Counted from the stretch's first letter, positions 9,398-19,729 are shown. The stretch: 35,871 nucleotides of DNA from Gammaproteobacteria bacterium (GCA_024276875.1 JAJRWL010000150.1:1-35871), one strand, 5' to 3'. Translations and numbers: made by a program. The notes: generated from the letters alone by a model not told the origin.

Positions 9398-9623
9398 ACA
9401 TCTCTGATAATTTTTTGCATGAGCCTTTAATTAATATATCTAAAACTGCGTTCCATTCCTGAATATCACCTTTCACTATTCCATAAAAGTGCGTATTAAA
9501 GTATTCTGCGCCAAGCTTGGGGACACCTCCAATAAGGCAGTGGAAATGCACAATAGAGATTGTAGGCATACATAGTGCAAGCAAATTGCAGACAATACGT
9601 TAATAACACTGAGTTAAACAGTT

Positions 9624-10013
9624 ATGACAGATGAAAAAACAGAATCCCGATTAGCGCTATTTGCTCAAACCTATAGTGCCGATCTATTGGTCAGCCAGCC
9701 TACCGTAGGGCTGGACGATCTTGCACATCAAAACCAAGCCTACGCAGGAACCGGCGGCACCAGCCAGGGCAACCATGGGCGGGGGTATTCTCCTGCATAT
9801 ATGGATGCTGAAACCGGCAAGATAGTCGCATCCTCATTTACCGATGGCCGACCTGCCCCCATCCATCTCCTCTGCGGGTTACCCGATGAGTGGATACTAA
9901 ACCAGGGCTACAGTAGTGAGGAGCCAAAACTGAAAGAGAGTATTATTGTCGGTTTTGTTAAAAATGATATTTTCTACACCCGAGCAGAAGCAGCCAAGGC
10001 CTGCGCCCATTAG
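9624..10013 (+). CDS. Hypothetical protein (129 aa)
   Basis: Intact ORF followed by an intrinsic terminator; no recognised domain. Confidence 0.6.
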   Translation: MTDEKTESRLALFAQTYSADLLVSQPTVGLDDLAHQNQAYAGTGGTSQGNHGRGYSPAYMDAETGKIVASSFTDGRPAPIHLLCGLPDEWILNQGYSSEEPKLKESIIVGFVKNDIFYTRAEAAKACAH

Positions 10014-10038
10014 GATGACGACTTAAAGCGCTATCAAC

Positions 10039-10067
10039 TAAAAGAGCCTAATCGGCTCTTTTTTGTT
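10039..10067 (+). terminator. Intrinsic terminator downstream of the 9624-10013 ORF
   Basis: aaagagcc-taatc-ggctcttt followed by a T-run (ttttttgttttt). It overlaps the 3' end of the convergent symporter gene. Confidence 0.75.
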
Positions 10068-11412
10068 TTTCAGCCTGAAAAAAGTCTCGCGTAAGGGAAA
10101 ATACAACGGGGCTTAACAGTAATAGCGCCAATAGATTAGGCAGCGCCATCAAGCCGTTAAGCGTATCCGCCACCAGCCAGATAAAACTTAGTTTGGCCGT
10201 CGCACCCATGGGAATGGCGATAATCCAGAGGACTCTAAAAGGGATGATTGACCGTACGCCAAACAGATATTCAACGCATTTTTCACCATAGAAGCTCCAC
10301 CCCAGCAACGTGGTAAAGGCAAAGACACTCAACCCCAACGCAACAACGTAGCCACCAACCCCCGGCAGTGCCTGCTCAAAGGCGGCGGATGAGAGTGCAG
10401 CACCTGTCTCACCACCAGTCCATGCACCAGAGATCACAATCACCAGCCCCGTGATGCTGCATATAATGAGGGTATCGATAAAGGTGCCCAACATGGCTAC
10501 CGTGCCCTGTCTGACAGGGCTATCTGTTGCGGCAGCCGCATGAGCAATGGGAGCGCTACCCAGCCCAGCCTCATTGGAGAAGATACCACGCGCCACCCCC
10601 ATCTGAATGGCCAACATAACAGAAGCACCCGCAAAACCACCTGTAGCCGCCGTTGGAGTAAAGGCATCGGTAATAATTAAAACAAGTGCCGCAGGAATCT
10701 CAGAAGCATGGGTGGCCAAAATCACCAGGCCTGCCATGAGGTAAGCGATTGCCATAAACGGCACGAGTTTGCCCGCAACCTCTGCAATACGCTGGATACC
10801 ACCCATCAGCACCAATGCAGCCAAAGCCGCCATAACCCATCCGGAAACCCAATGCGGAATAGCAAAACCAATGACACCAGACCCCAAGACATCGGCCACT
10901 GAATTAGCTTGCACAGTATTACCGATACCAAAACCCGCCAGTGCGCCAAAGATAGCAAAGAGAGTGCCCAGCCAAGCCCACCGTCTATTCAACCCATTTT
11001 TGATGTAGTACATAGGGCCACCCACATGATTACCCCGTTCATCGACCTCTCTGAAATGCACCGCACAAACGGCCTCTGCATATTTCGTCGCCATGCCAAG
11101 CAGCGCCGTACACCACATCCAAAAGAGCGCCCCTGGCCCGCCGATAAAAATAGCCGTAGCCACACCGGCTATGTTGCCGGTTCCAATCGTTGCGGCAAGT
11201 GAGGTCATCAATGCATTAAATGGGCTGACATCGCCCTCGCCCTCGCCTTTACGTCCTCGCCAAAGCGTGAGAAAGCCATACCTGAGCTGACGCAGTGGCA
11301 TCCCTTTTAAGCCGATCATTAAAAATAGCCCCGTACCCAAAATGAGCACCAGCATATATTTGCCCCAGACCAGGCCATTCAGCATCTCTATCAGAGGGGT
11401 AATCGTCTCCAC
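10048..11412 (-). CDS. Sodium:alanine symporter family protein (AGCS)
   Basis: ATIGTGNIAGVATAIFIGGPGALFWMW, GGPMYYIKNGL, GIFSNEAGLGSAPIAHAAA and FTTLLGWSFYGEKCVEYLFG are AGCS signatures. Confidence 0.93.
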   Translation of the reverse strand: METITPLIEMLNGLVWGKYMLVLILGTGLFLMIGLKGMPLRQLRYGFLTLWRGRKGEGEGDVSPFNALMTSLAATIGTGNIAGVATAIFIGGPGALFWMWCTALLGMATKYAEAVCAVHFREVDERGNHVGGPMYYIKNGLNRRWAWLGTLFAIFGALAGFGIGNTVQANSVADVLGSGVIGFAIPHWVSGWVMAALAALVLMGGIQRIAEVAGKLVPFMAIAYLMAGLVILATHASEIPAALVLIITDAFTPTAATGGFAGASVMLAIQMGVARGIFSNEAGLGSAPIAHAAAATDSPVRQGTVAMLGTFIDTLIICSITGLVIVISGAWTGGETGAALSSAAFEQALPGVGGYVVALGLSVFAFTTLLGWSFYGEKCVEYLFGVRSIIPFRVLWIIAIPMGATAKLSFIWLVADTLNGLMALPNLLALLLLSPVVFSLTRDFFQAEKQKRAD

Positions 11413-11510
11413 ATTTCATCTCTCTTGTTATTGATAAGCGCACTATACACCTTGATTATCCATCAGCCCATGCGCTTGTAGCGGGCTGAAAAACAAGCTA
11501 ACTTAGAATC

Positions 11511-12389
11511 ATGCCGAATAAAACAGCGCATTATATGACGCACCCTGACACCTTCAGAATAACGCCTTTTTTACTGATTCTGGCCATATTGGCCGGATGT
11601 ACCTCATTTGCCTCCAAAACTGAAAAAATAGCCGCTAATCTCTCCCGTGCCATGCTGAATCAGGATGACCCTGAAATTGTACGCACCGGCGCACCCGCCT
11701 ATCTTTTATTGTTGGATGGGATGATCGAAGGAGCACCTCATGATCGCGCGCTATTAATGGCCGGCGCACGGCTTTACAGCGCCTATGCGATGGGTTTAGT
11801 CAAAAATGCAACGCGCCGTGAGCGGTTAAGCACAAAAGCCAGAAACTATGCTCGCCGAGCACTCTGTAGCACGCAGCCCGCCATCTGTAAAAATGAGAAC
11901 CAACCGTTCAGGGTATTTGCCCCCTATATTGATATGATTGGGCAGGCTGATCTAAAGGCGCTCTACATCTATGGCATCAGCTGGGTAGGCTGGATTCAAG
12001 CACACAGCAGCGACTGGAGCGCTGTAGCCGACCTACCGAAGGTTGAATATATTATGCAGCGGATTATCACCCTGGAGCAGGGACATGACCGAGGACGCGC
12101 ACAGCTCTATCTTGGTGTAATGCATACGCAGCTGCCCCCTGCGATGGGCGGCAAACCTGAGGTGGGAAGAGCTCACTTTGAACAAGCCATTAAATACTCT
12201 AACGGCAGGGATTTAATGGCCAAGGTTGAGTTTGCTCGTCGCTATGCGCGGTTAGTGTTCAACCAACCGTTGCATGATCGGCTATTGAAAGAGGTACTGG
12301 AAGCTGAACCAACGGAACCGGAATTGACTCTAAGCAATATTCTGGCACAGCAACAGGCTAAAGCGTTACTGGCTGATGATTACTTCTAA
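11511..12389 (+). CDS. TRAP transporter TatT component family lipoprotein
   Basis: Lipobox LAGC; helical TPR-like architecture; YIYGISWVGWIQAHSSDW, LYLGVMHTQLPPAMGGKPEVGRAHFEQAI. Located next to dctP. Confidence 0.82.
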   Translation: MPNKTAHYMTHPDTFRITPFLLILAILAGCTSFASKTEKIAANLSRAMLNQDDPEIVRTGAPAYLLLLDGMIEGAPHDRALLMAGARLYSAYAMGLVKNATRRERLSTKARNYARRALCSTQPAICKNENQPFRVFAPYIDMIGQADLKALYIYGISWVGWIQAHSSDWSAVADLPKVEYIMQRIITLEQGHDRGRAQLYLGVMHTQLPPAMGGKPEVGRAHFEQAIKYSNGRDLMAKVEFARRYARLVFNQPLHDRLLKEVLEAEPTEPELTLSNILAQQQAKALLADDYF

Positions 12390-12401
12390 CCTGGAGCACC
12401 C

Positions 12402-13397
12402 ATGCGTCACCTTTTAATTCTATTACTGGGTTCTCTACTCAGCTTCCAAACCCAGGCAGCGACCTTAAAGATCGCCACACTCGCCCCCGATGGTACCCTC
12501 TGGATGAAACTCATGCGGGAAGGGGCAAAGGAGGTAAAAAAAGCCACCAACGGCCGAGTTAAGATCCGTTTTTACCCCGGTGGAGTCATGGGCAATGATA
12601 AAAGCGTATTGCGCAAGATCAGGGTAGGGCAGCTACAGGGTGGCGCACTGACAGGAGGTGGGTTAATCCCTATCTGCCAAGCATGTCAACTCTACAGTCT
12701 CCCTTTCATCTTTTACTCTTATGCTGAAGTTGATTATGTACGCCAACGCATGGATCCACGGCTCAATCGTTCTTTAGCGGACAAGGGGTTCATTGGCTTT
12801 GGTATCAGTGAAGGGGGGTTTGCCTATCTCATGTCAAATCACCCCGTTACCCAGGTAAAGCAACTCAAAGAGCAGAAGGTCTGGGTTCCTGAGTGCGATC
12901 AAGTCAGCCGCACCGCCTTTGAGTCGCTGGCCATATCCCCCATCCCTTTACCACTCACCGATGTACTGACCGGATTACAGACAGGACTCATCAATACCGT
13001 TGCAACCTCTCCAACTGCCGCTATCGCCTTGCAGTGGCATACCCAGGTTAAATATCTTACCGACATGCCACTGCTCTATCTTTACGGCATGCTGGTGATT
13101 CAAAAGCGTGCCTTTCAACGACTCTCAAAACAGGATCAGATCACCGTGAGAGGGATTATGGAAAACACCTTCCATAAAATTAACGAACAGAGTCGACAGG
13201 ATAATATCAATGCCCAAAAAGCACTACAGAGCCAAGGCATCCAATTTACCCACCCATCGCCCACTGATATTACCCAATGGCGAACAATTATTGATCAGGC
13301 TGTGAACCAAATGGGAGAGAAGGGTGTCTACCCATCAAAGATGCTGGCAGAGTTACGCCAACATCTTAAGAAGTTAAGAGGCTCAGTGAATCAATAA
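12402..13397 (+). CDS. TRAP transporter substrate-binding protein (DctP family)
   Basis: Signal peptide; LKIATLAPDGTLWMKLMREGAKEVKKATNGRVKIRFYPGGVMGND; ALTGGGL. Confidence 0.9.
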   Translation: MRHLLILLLGSLLSFQTQAATLKIATLAPDGTLWMKLMREGAKEVKKATNGRVKIRFYPGGVMGNDKSVLRKIRVGQLQGGALTGGGLIPICQACQLYSLPFIFYSYAEVDYVRQRMDPRLNRSLADKGFIGFGISEGGFAYLMSNHPVTQVKQLKEQKVWVPECDQVSRTAFESLAISPIPLPLTDVLTGLQTGLINTVATSPTAAIALQWHTQVKYLTDMPLLYLYGMLVIQKRAFQRLSKQDQITVRGIMENTFHKINEQSRQDNINAQKALQSQGIQFTHPSPTDITQWRTIIDQAVNQMGEKGVYPSKMLAELRQHLKKLRGSVNQ

Positions 13398-13452
13398 CCC
13401 TGCTTTTTTAGCGTATTGATTGAAAACCTGAGTGAGTTAGTCAGAAATTAAA

Positions 13453-13483
13453 TTTGACCAATGTCAAAACCACTGGTATAAAT
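13453..13483 (+). promoter_or_regulatory. Near-consensus sigma70-type promoter upstream of the cytochrome c5 gene
   Basis: TTGACC (13454-13459), 17-nt spacer, TATAAA (13477-13482). The -35 box lies within the palindrome TTTGACcaatGTCAAA (13453-13468). Confidence 0.6.
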
Positions 13484-13605
13484 CGCAGTTCTTTTTATTT
13501 GACCACAATACACTAGTTGTATGGTCAACTATTGCTTTACAACAACTCATGCCCCAAAACAGTTTTAATAGGACTAGAAATGGGGCCTTTGCGGAGATAG
13601 ATAGT

Positions 13606-13929
13606 ATGAAAAAAACCATTATCGCAATGGCTGCTGCCGGAATGGTGGTATTCGGAATTAACGCCCAGGCCCGTTCTGGTGAAGATGTATTCAACGCTGT
13701 ATGCAAAAACTGTCATGCTGCCCCTATGGCCGCTGCTCTTATGGCACCAGAGATTGGCAACAAAGAGCAATGGGCTCCACGTATTGCCAAAGGTAAGGAT
13801 GCCCTGTATGCAGTCGCCCTCAACGGTTCTACCGTAAACCCTGCTATGGTTCCTCGCGGTACCTGCCCAGATTGCTCCGATGATGAGCTGAAAGCGACTG
13901 TTGATTACATTATCAGCAAAAGCCAGTAA
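13606..13929 (+). CDS. Cytochrome c5-like monoheme cytochrome c (start revised from the 13549 ORF start)
   Basis: Signal peptide MKKTIIAMAAAGMVVFGINAQA; heme motif CKNCH; C-terminal MVPRGTCPDCSDDELKATVDYI typical of c5; purine-rich RBS gcggagat before the ATG. Confidence 0.9.
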   Translation: MKKTIIAMAAAGMVVFGINAQARSGEDVFNAVCKNCHAAPMAAALMAPEIGNKEQWAPRIAKGKDALYAVALNGSTVNPAMVPRGTCPDCSDDELKATVDYIISKSQ

Positions 13930-13962
13930 AACACCGTAGCGTCATCATCTGATAACACTACT

Positions 13963-13998
13963 AAAAAAGCGGGGGATCAATGATCCCCCGCTTTTTTT
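13963..13998 (+). terminator. Strong intrinsic terminator after cytochrome c5
   Basis: AAAAAAGCGGGGGATCA-a-TGATCCCCCGCTTTTTTT near-perfect hairpin with a T-tract, potentially bidirectional. Confidence 0.92.
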
Positions 13999-14056
13999 AT
14001 GCTCATCTAAAAATTTTAGTGTCTGTCTTACCTGCAATCCTCTATAAATAGAGGAT

Positions 14057-14380
14057 ATGCCCCCAATCAATCTTTTCTCTGCTGTTTCTGGCTTATCTCA
14101 AGGTGAAAGCTTTAAAACGCTTCTGCGCCATAAAAATATTGTCATTGAGCGCATTGTCAGTACCGACAATATTAAAGCCAAATGCTATAACCAACCGCAA
14201 GATGAATGGGTCGCCCTGCTGCAAGGGGAGGCCAAATTAGCATTGGATGGCAAAGAGATCACGCTACGCCGTGGGGATAGCTACTTTATTCCTGCCCACA
14301 CGCCACATCACATCATTACCACCTCAGCTGAACCACGCTGCATTTGGCTGGCCATCCATATTTTTGCGGATGAACCCTAA
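14057..14380 (+). CDS. Cupin-domain protein
   Basis: DEWVALLQGEAKLALDGKEITLRRGDSYFIPAHTPHHI cupin motifs. Confidence 0.88.
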   Translation: MPPINLFSAVSGLSQGESFKTLLRHKNIVIERIVSTDNIKAKCYNQPQDEWVALLQGEAKLALDGKEITLRRGDSYFIPAHTPHHIITTSAEPRCIWLAIHIFADEP

Positions 14381-14880
14381 TGAGCGAATCCCTCTTCCCG
14401 CTTTTGCGCTGCACTAAACGACACCTATTGGTTGTTGAAAATGGTCTATTGGTGCTGCTACTCACCGCCATGATCCTGCTGGCAACGCTCCAAATTATAC
14501 TGCGAAATGGCTGGGCTACGGGGCTCAGTTGGGCAGATCCCGCACTACGGGTGGCGGTGCTCTGGATCACTCTTTTAGGGGCGATGGCGGCCACACGAGA
14601 TAGCAATCACATTAAGATTGATCTGCTGACCCGTTTTCTACCCGCACAGCTAAAAATTTATGCCCAACTCATCACCGATCTTTTTAGTGCCTTTATCTGT
14701 GGCATATTGGCTTGGCATGGTGGCCATTTTGTCTATTTTGAGTGGCAGGATGAGAGCATCCTGTTTGCCTCTGTTCCTGCCTGGGCATGTGAACTGATTA
14801 TCCCCTTTGGGTTTGGCGTGATGGCGCTGCGCTTTCTGGTGAGTGGATTGCTAAAAATCAGCCCCCAGAGCAGCAGATGA
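14380..14880 (+). CDS. TRAP transporter small permease (DctQ family)
   Basis: Four-TM pattern; LQIILRNGWATGLSWADPALRVAVLWITLLGAMAATRDSNHIKIDLL. Overlaps the cupin and dctM genes. Confidence 0.9.
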   Translation: MSESLFPLLRCTKRHLLVVENGLLVLLLTAMILLATLQIILRNGWATGLSWADPALRVAVLWITLLGAMAATRDSNHIKIDLLTRFLPAQLKIYAQLITDLFSAFICGILAWHGGHFVYFEWQDESILFASVPAWACELIIPFGFGVMALRFLVSGLLKISPQSSR

Positions 14881-16151
14881 TTCTAACTGGGCTATTGCTT
14901 ATTCTGCTGGCGCTACTGGGCACACCCCTGTTTATTATTATTGCTGCCAGTGCCTTGCTGGGATTTCATCAATCAGAGATTGACCTCTCTGTCGTTACCA
15001 TCGAGTTCTACCGCATTGCCGAGATGCCGGTGCTGCTGGCTATCCCACTCTTTGCCTTTGCCGGTTACCTACTCAGTGAAAGCCAAGCACCCCAACGACT
15101 GGTTCACGTGACCCATGCGCTGCTGGGATGGCTTCCCGGTGGACTGGCTATTGTCTCATTGGTGGCCTGCGCACTCTTTACTGCCTTTACGGGGGCTTCC
15201 GGTGTCACCATTGTGGCTTTGGGCGCCTTGTTATACCCCGCACTGACACAAGCCGGTTACAAACAGAACTTTGGATTAGGGCTGGTAACAACCTCTGGCA
15301 GCCTGGGGCTGCTCTTTGCCCCTGCACTGCCTTTGATTCTCTATGCCGTGATTGCTCAACAGCTGGGCATCGGCAACGGTATCACCGTGGATGATATGTT
15401 TCTGGCCGGTATTCTGCCGGGACTGCTGATGCTGACCATGCTTTCAATCTGGAGCATCTGGTCTAGCCGTAATCAACCACTCTCACCCTTCTCTTGGGCG
15501 GAAGCAGGCCGTGCCCTGCGAGCAGCCGCTTGGGAGATACCCCTACCGATCGTGGTACTAGGCGGTGTTTATAGTGGCTATTTCGCTATTTCAGAAGCCG
15601 CTGCAGTGACGGCCTTTTATGTGCTGGTGGTAGAGGTGCTGATTCACCGTGAGATCAAGCCAAAGGCACTGCCAAAAATCATGCGGGAGGCAATGGTACT
15701 GGTGGGGGGGATTCTGGTTATTCTGGGGATGTCTCTGGCCTCGACCAGCTATCTTATTGATGCAGAGGTGCCTGCTCGTCTATTTGAGATGGTGCGTTCA
15801 CACGTCACAGATAAGATCACCTTTCTGATCCTGCTCAATCTATTCCTGCTGATACTGGGAACCATGTTGGATATCTTTTCTGCCATCGTACTGATGGTTC
15901 CACTGCTGCTGCCCATTGCACTAGGCTATGGCATTGATCCTGTGCATCTGGGCATCATCTTTCTGGCCAACATGCAGATTGGTTACTTCACCCCCCCCGT
16001 CGGCATGAATCTGTTCATTGCCAGCTATCGCTTTAATAAACCCATTCTTCAGCTCTACAAAGCAACGCTGCCCTGGTTTCTGATCCTGTTATTGGCCGTG
16101 CTGATCATCACCTACTGGCCTGCACTGTCACTCACATTGGTGGGAAGATGA
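14877..16151 (+). CDS. TRAP transporter large permease (DctM family)
   Basis: 424 aa polytopic; FTAFTGASGVTIVALGALLYPAL, GSLGLLFAPALPLILYAVIA, FLANMQIGYFTPPVGMNLFIASY. Confidence 0.95.
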   Translation: MILTGLLLILLALLGTPLFIIIAASALLGFHQSEIDLSVVTIEFYRIAEMPVLLAIPLFAFAGYLLSESQAPQRLVHVTHALLGWLPGGLAIVSLVACALFTAFTGASGVTIVALGALLYPALTQAGYKQNFGLGLVTTSGSLGLLFAPALPLILYAVIAQQLGIGNGITVDDMFLAGILPGLLMLTMLSIWSIWSSRNQPLSPFSWAEAGRALRAAAWEIPLPIVVLGGVYSGYFAISEAAAVTAFYVLVVEVLIHREIKPKALPKIMREAMVLVGGILVILGMSLASTSYLIDAEVPARLFEMVRSHVTDKITFLILLNLFLLILGTMLDIFSAIVLMVPLLLPIALGYGIDPVHLGIIFLANMQIGYFTPPVGMNLFIASYRFNKPILQLYKATLPWFLILLLAVLIITYWPALSLTLVGR

Positions 16152-16844
16152 GGATGATTTCCCTCTCTCATGCAGCCGTTTAACCAATCGTGGCAGATAG
16201 GCCATGATGACCAACAAGCCAAATGCAATCAGTGATTTTTGTATCAACGCATCACCGCCTGCCAGGGTCTCTTTTCCCACATAACCCAGATAGGTAATGG
16301 CAGCAACCCCTGGCAAAGTGCAGATAAAGGTGGCCACAATGTAGGGATAAAACCTGATGCGAGTCAGCCCCAAGGCGTAATTAAGGAGGAAAAAAGGGAA
16401 GATGGGAACCAATCGGACAAAGGCAACGAAGTACCACCCCTCTGACTCCACCCCCTCAATCAACTGTTTGAATCGCCCACAGCTCTTACGAGCAATCCAA
16501 TCAGCTGCAATATAACGTGCAATCAGAAAGGCAAAAGCCGCACCCACCGTAGCTCCTAACAGTGAATAGAGCGTACCAAATAACGGCCCAAACAGCGCAC
16601 CACCCACCAGCACAAATAGGGATGCGGGCATTAATAGAATAGTCGCGGCAACGGTCATCAAGATATAGATTAGTGGGCTATAAAACCCAACCGCACCCAA
16701 CCAGGTTTCAAGTGCGGCCATATCAAACTGGCCACGATACGCAATAAGCCAGGTAGCAGATCCCAGCAATAGCAGCAGTAGCATAATGCGTCTGATTTTG
16801 TTGCCGTTTAGTTTCAACATGCTACAGTGAATTGAGTTAACCAA
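16128..16844 (-). CDS. TVP38/TMEM64 family (VTT-domain) membrane protein
   Basis: LLMPASLFVLVGGALFGPLFGTLYSLLGATVGAAFAFLIARY and FVAFVRLVPIFPFFLLNYALGLTRIRFYPYIVATFI. Confidence 0.9.
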   Translation of the reverse strand: MVNSIHCSMLKLNGNKIRRIMLLLLLLGSATWLIAYRGQFDMAALETWLGAVGFYSPLIYILMTVAATILLMPASLFVLVGGALFGPLFGTLYSLLGATVGAAFAFLIARYIAADWIARKSCGRFKQLIEGVESEGWYFVAFVRLVPIFPFFLLNYALGLTRIRFYPYIVATFICTLPGVAAITYLGYVGKETLAGGDALIQKSLIAFGLLVIMAYLPRLVKRLHERGKSSSSSHQCE

Positions 16845-16919
16845 TTGATGTCAATGAATGTCCACACCCCTGCATAACAAAGATCTGTCCAAACCCGCTT
16901 TCACCCCAGCCCAGGGGAG

Positions 16920-18914
16920 ATGAGAGGCATGAATGTACTGAATGTACTGAATAGAGTGCTGCCTGTTGCGCTTGTTTGGGTGGCCGCTACTTTTCTGGTG
17001 CATGAACTTTGCTCACTGGATGTGTGGTGGCATCTGGTGATTGGCAGAGACATCCTGCAAACCTTTCAGATCCCTGAGATTAATACCTATTCTGCTGGCG
17101 CACTGAATCAACCCTATCATGATTCACACTGGCTATTTCAGGTCGCATTAGCGCTTTCTCACTCCTTGGTCGGGCTTAATGGCCCGATATTTTTTATGCT
17201 GCTTGTCTGGGGTGCGACACTTTTCATCATCTACCGAGAGAGTTATAGCTATAGCGGCAGAACAGCCGCCGTTTTTACTACTTTTCTCGTCATGGGGGCA
17301 TCCGCTGAGCGATTTCTACCCCGACCCGAGATCATCACCTTTCTGATGATTGCACTCTTTTATGCCCTGTTACAGCGGGAAAAATACCAAACAACCGCCC
17401 AAATAGCGCTGTTAGTGGTGCTACAAATTATCTGGGTCAACAGTCATGGGCTCTTTGTTATTGGTCCTTTTATGGTCGGATGTTACTGGCTATGGCATGC
17501 CATCAAGTTTTCTCATGGCAAAGAAAACCATTTTCACCCCCTTTCAATTACGCTGTTACTCATCTGCCTTGGCATGCTGGTTTCGCCCCATGGCACGGCC
17601 GCTTTAGCCTATAGCCTTCTGCTATTTAGTGAAGTAGGAAAAGATGCACCCCGCTATATGCAAGCGGTGAATGAGCTAAGCCCTACCTTCGGTGCAGCGG
17701 CAATGGCAGCCTCTGCTTTTTGGTTTTATATGGCGCTTATGCTGCTGACATTCACGGCCGTTATTTTTAACCGCAAACAGCTCTCTGTTCCGCGTATTTT
17801 AATTGTAGGGGCACTCTGTGTCGCTGCATTCACTGGGCGACGCAATATTGTGCTGTTTGCACTGGTTTCGGCTCCTTTTATAGCAGAGCTGCTTGGCTAT
17901 AAATTATCTCAACTTACCCTCAAACCCGCCGTCAGCAATGCCCTAAAAGGAGCCATGCTGGTGGTACTTTTGGGATGGAGCAGCTACCCACTCTCCGGCG
18001 CTTATTATCTCGATATGGAGATCCCCGCTCGCACTAAGCTGGGAGTAACGCCTGACTTTTTCCCCCATGCATTGCCTGCATTTATACGCCGACACAATAT
18101 TCAAGGACAGGTCTACAATACCAATCGGCTGGGCGGCTTCTACCTCTATCATCTCTATCCTGATCGCATCCCCTTTATAGATGGCCGCTGGGAGATCTAC
18201 GGCGCACCCTTTTTTCTCGCCAAACAGGCCGCACTGCAAAGCTTCCCTGCCTGGCAACAGTGGGCGGCAAAATATAACATTCGATCTGTACTGCTGCATC
18301 ACACCGCCTCTGAATCAGCCATGTTGGCTCCAGCGCTTTATCAAGATCCCAATTGGTCACTGGTCTACTATGATTTTGCCGCTTCATACTTTGTAAAAAA
18401 TGAGGCCATTGGCACGGCACAACCTATTACTTTTTCTACCGATTCAAAATTACCGATAGGGGCTGTACGTCCAGATAGCCGTTTTATATTGAACGCCTTT
18501 TATCGCAATATGGGGCTAAAATCCCTACTGCTTGCCAATCTTGAGCAGTTACTCCCTACCGGATTAAAGAGAGAGAAAATACTATTCGAACTCGCAAAGA
18601 TTAATCTAGAACTCAATCGCCTGACACTGGCCGAGCACTATTACCTGCAACGACTTGAGTCAGATAATTCACACACAGAAACACTTTCTGATCTATCATT
18701 TATCTATTATCAGAGACAGGCATTTCAACGGTCACTGATGTATTCAGAAAGCGCGATAAAAAGTGCTCCAAATAATTTGGATATACGATTCAATCACAGC
18801 CTTGTGCTGGTCGCGTTGAATCGAAAACAAGAGGCTATTAATGAACTTAACTCTATACTTTTGATTGAACCAAACTACACAAAAGCAACATATTTAAAGC
18901 AACAATTAAGATAA
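16920..18914 (+). CDS. Polytopic membrane protein with C-terminal TPR-like region; possible GT-C-like envelope glycosylation protein
   Basis: 664 aa; N-terminal [29 protein letters not shown]...[11 protein letters not shown], many TM segments, soluble C-terminus with repeated [14 protein letters not shown] / [21 protein letters not shown]-like helices; adjacent to a GT2 gene. Confidence 0.7.
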   Translation: MRGMNVLNVLNRVLPVALVWVAATFLVHELCSLDVWWHLVIGRDILQTFQIPEINTYSAGALNQPYHDSHWLFQVALALSHSLVGLNGPIFFMLLVWGATLFIIYRESYSYSGRTAAVFTTFLVMGASAERFLPRPEIITFLMIALFYALLQREKYQTTAQIALLVVLQIIWVNSHGLFVIGPFMVGCYWLWHAIKFSHGKENHFHPLSITLLLICLGMLVSPHGTAALAYSLLLFSEVGKDAPRYMQAVNELSPTFGAAAMAASAFWFYMALMLLTFTAVIFNRKQLSVPRILIVGALCVAAFTGRRNIVLFALVSAPFIAELLGYKLSQLTLKPAVSNALKGAMLVVLLGWSSYPLSGAYYLDMEIPARTKLGVTPDFFPHALPAFIRRHNIQGQVYNTNRLGGFYLYHLYPDRIPFIDGRWEIYGAPFFLAKQAALQSFPAWQQWAAKYNIRSVLLHHTASESAMLAPALYQDPNWSLVYYDFAASYFVKNEAIGTAQPITFSTDSKLPIGAVRPDSRFILNAFYRNMGLKSLLLANLEQLLPTGLKREKILFELAKINLELNRLTLAEHYYLQRLESDNSHTETLSDLSFIYYQRQAFQRSLMYSESAIKSAPNNLDIRFNHSLVLVALNRKQEAINELNSILLIEPNYTKATYLKQQLR

Positions 18915-18922
18915 AAATAACG

Positions 18923-19681
18923 ATGATTCATGATAAAAGAGTGGCCGTCGTCATGCCCGCTTACAATGCTGAGGCAACACTCAGACAAACATTCAGCGAA
19001 GTGGATTTAAGCTTCGTTGATGATGTGATATTAGTCGATGATGCAAGTGCCGACCACACGGTGGATCTTGCCAAAAAGCTGGGCATAAAAACCGTTGTTC
19101 ATCTGCAAAACAGAGGCTATGGCGCTAACCAAAAAACCTGCTATCAAGTTGCACTGCATCGTAAAGCCGACGTTATTATTATGCTGCACCCTGACTATCA
19201 GTACACACCCAAACTTTTAGTTGCCATGGCTTCCATGGTAGCCACTGGCACATATGATGCGGTGCTTGGCTCCAGAATATTAACCGAGGGTGCATTAAAG
19301 GGCGGTATGCCTCTCTATAAATATATAGCCAACCGTATACTGACACTGTTTCAGAATACCTTGATGTCAAAAAAACTCTCGGAATACCATACGGGTTACC
19401 GCGCATTCTCCCGTGAAATTTTAGAGACGTTGCCACTCAATGAAAATTCCAATGATTTCGTATTTGATAACCAAATGCTGGCGCAGATTGCCTATTTTGG
19501 TTTCTCTATTGGTGAGATATCCTGCCCAACAAGATATTTTAAAGAGGCCTCCTCTATTAATTTTCAACGTAGCGTGGTCTATGGATTAGGTGTAGTCCAA
19601 ACATCCATACTCTATCGATTAAATAAATGGGGCATTATCCAAAGCAACATATTTAACGCGGCAGGTTGTAAATTAAATTAG
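18923..19681 (+). CDS. Glycosyltransferase family 2 (DPM1-like)
   Basis: [61 protein letters not shown]. Confidence 0.93.
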   Translation: MIHDKRVAVVMPAYNAEATLRQTFSEVDLSFVDDVILVDDASADHTVDLAKKLGIKTVVHLQNRGYGANQKTCYQVALHRKADVIIMLHPDYQYTPKLLVAMASMVATGTYDAVLGSRILTEGALKGGMPLYKYIANRILTLFQNTLMSKKLSEYHTGYRAFSREILETLPLNENSNDFVFDNQMLAQIAYFGFSIGEISCPTRYFKEASSINFQRSVVYGLGVVQTSILYRLNKWGIIQSNIFNAAGCKLN

Positions 19682-19729
19682 CTCGTTATTAATGTAATAA
19701 CCGCACATTTTTAGCCAAAAAGGAACGCT

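Noticed and set aside
9387-9584. Minus-strand 65-aa ORF overlapping the dksA-like stop
   Set aside because: The MPTISI start briefly suggested DUF4160, but the rest does not match; at best a relic, so not called as a gene.
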